DNA from: Gammaproteobacteria bacterium
GTDB taxonomy: Bacteria; Pseudomonadota; Gammaproteobacteria; Steroidobacterales; Steroidobacteraceae
DNA: 6,562 nucleotides
Direction of reading: 5' to 3'
Assembly: GCA_030038645.1 (NCBI GenBank)
Contig: JASHSR010000501.1
Location: 1 to 6,562, forward strand
Position numbers and translations under genes: made by a program. Positions within the stretch are counted from its first letter, which is position 1, and the number at the start of each line of letters is the position of its first letter. Below, in pieces: positions 5,890 to 6,562 of this stretch. A model generated the notes under the pieces. The model did not search any database and had not been told where the DNA came from. It was given only the letters and a program-made list of their open reading frames with translations.

Positions 5890-6562
5890 CTATTTTTCGA
5901 GATCGATCCGGTCGATGCGCTCCAGGCCGGAGTAATCGGAGATGATGACCCGCTCGCCGGCCGCGAGTCCTTCCAAGACCTCGACCTGCTCTGCATTGCG
6001 GCGGCCGAGCTCGATTCGGCGCCGCTGCGCCGAGCGGCCGCCCGGGTCCAGTACGAACGCCCAGTCGCCGCCGGTACGCTCGAGAAAAGCGCCCGCGGGG
6101 AGCATCGTCGCCACTTGGTCGGCGCCGAGCGAGAGGCGGCCCTGCATCGTCTGTCCGGGCAGCAGCCCCTTCGGCTCGCCGCCCTGAAAGGAGAGGTCGA
6201 TCGCGAACGTGCCGTCCTTCACCTCGGGATAGACGCGCGTCACCCTGGCTGAGAAGATCTGCTCGCCGACGTCCACCTGCGCAGTCTCTCCGACCGCGAC
6301 GCGCTGCAAGTAGTATTCATCCACGTTCGCCGTGAGCTTGTAGCCGGTGAGTGGGGTGATCTCGGCGAAGCGCTCGCCGCGATTGCGGTTCTCGCCGACC
6401 TTCAGATCCATCGAGGTGAGCCGGCCGGTCACCGGCGCGCGCACCGTGAGGTTGTCGAGCTTGCTGTGGGTGATCGCGAGGTCCTGCCTCAACTTCTCGA
6501 TCTGGCTCTCGATCTCCGGCAGCTGGCGTACGCGCAATTCCTCCTGCCGCTCATTGCTCTGC
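5890..6562 (-). CDS. HlyD/MacA-type periplasmic adaptor subunit, C-terminal part (5' end outside window)
   Basis: The frame is open from the right edge to the TAG at 5892-5890, giving 223 visible residues; the TTG at 6537 is internal, because the coiled-coil sequence QSNERQEEL runs on upstream of it. Visible residues 1-38 are the second arm of the alpha-helical hairpin. TVRAPVTGRLTSMDLKVGE at about 39-57 is the second half of the lipoyl/barrel-sandwich domain with the hallmark RAP.(T/S)G motif. About 62-145 form the beta-barrel domain (TANVDEYYLQRV, LLPGQTMQGRLSLG). About 150-223 form the membrane-proximal domain (LPAGAFLERTGGDWAFVLD, then VLEGLAAGERVIISDY). Such adaptors bridge an inner-membrane transporter and an outer-membrane channel. 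Its place directly before an ATPase and a MacB/FtsX permease shows that it serves an ABC exporter, although similar adaptors also work with RND pumps. The missing N-terminus should hold a signal or membrane anchor and the first half of the hairpin. Confidence 0.92.
   Translation of the reverse strand, partial: QSNERQEELRVRQLPEIESQIEKLRQDLAITHSKLDNLTVRAPVTGRLTSMDLKVGENRNRGERFAEITPLTGYKLTANVDEYYLQRVAVGETAQVDVGEQIFSARVTRVYPEVKDGTFAIDLSFQGGEPKGLLPGQTMQGRLSLGADQVATMLPAGAFLERTGGDWAFVLDPGGRSAQRRRIELGRRNAEQVEVLEGLAAGERVIISDYSGLERIDRIDLEK

Noticed and set aside
5871..5996. 42-residue N-terminal extension of the ATPase
   Set aside because: It overlaps the end of the adaptor gene, is Ser/Arg-rich shadow sequence, and the ATG at 5870 has a proper ribosome binding site and the normal family N-terminus.

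Overview
The window is GC-rich (most third codon positions are G or C) and densely coding. It looks like chromosome of a Gram-negative bacterium. A secreted TraB/GumN-family protein and a tripartite-type export operon with a periplasmic adaptor both imply a periplasm. The style of the proteins (GumN-like TraB protein, an eight-helix MacB/FtsX-type permease with a separate ATPase, long Gln/Gly-rich coiled-coil protein) recalls soil Gammaproteobacteria of the Xanthomonadales/Steroidobacter type. An acidobacterium or another proteobacterium cannot be excluded. I see no rRNA, tRNA, CRISPR array, transposase or phage gene.

Left half, plus strand: positions 1-1570 hold the 3' part of a gene for a long, very hydrophilic coiled-coil protein with two Gly/Gln-rich linkers. 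Its frame is open to the left edge, so its N-terminus lies outside the window. A 143-base spacer with one strong hairpin (1648-1673) follows. Then comes a complete gene (1714-2601) for an exported TraB/PrgY/GumN-family protein with both GxxH motifs. A 63-base spacer with an imperfect GC-rich hairpin separates it from the convergent minus-strand genes.

Right half, minus strand, read from right to left: a periplasmic adaptor of the HlyD/MacA type (its start is beyond the right edge), then a 226-residue MacB/LolD-type ATPase, then an 827-residue permease with two FtsX modules. The gaps are 19 and 41 bases and each downstream gene has a Shine-Dalgarno sequence, so this is almost certainly one operon. 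The expected machine is an ATP-driven inner-membrane exporter coupled through the adaptor to an outer-membrane channel that is not in the window. The substrate cannot be read from the sequence.

I did not find a convincing new biological system. The points worth a second look are small-scale: a degenerate 36-base tandem duplication inside a periplasmic domain of the permease, a triplicated 12-base unit that carries the permease ribosome binding site, a hairpin that buries a Shine-Dalgarno-like sequence in front of the TraB/GumN gene, and a perfect 9-base coding microsatellite in the coiled-coil gene.
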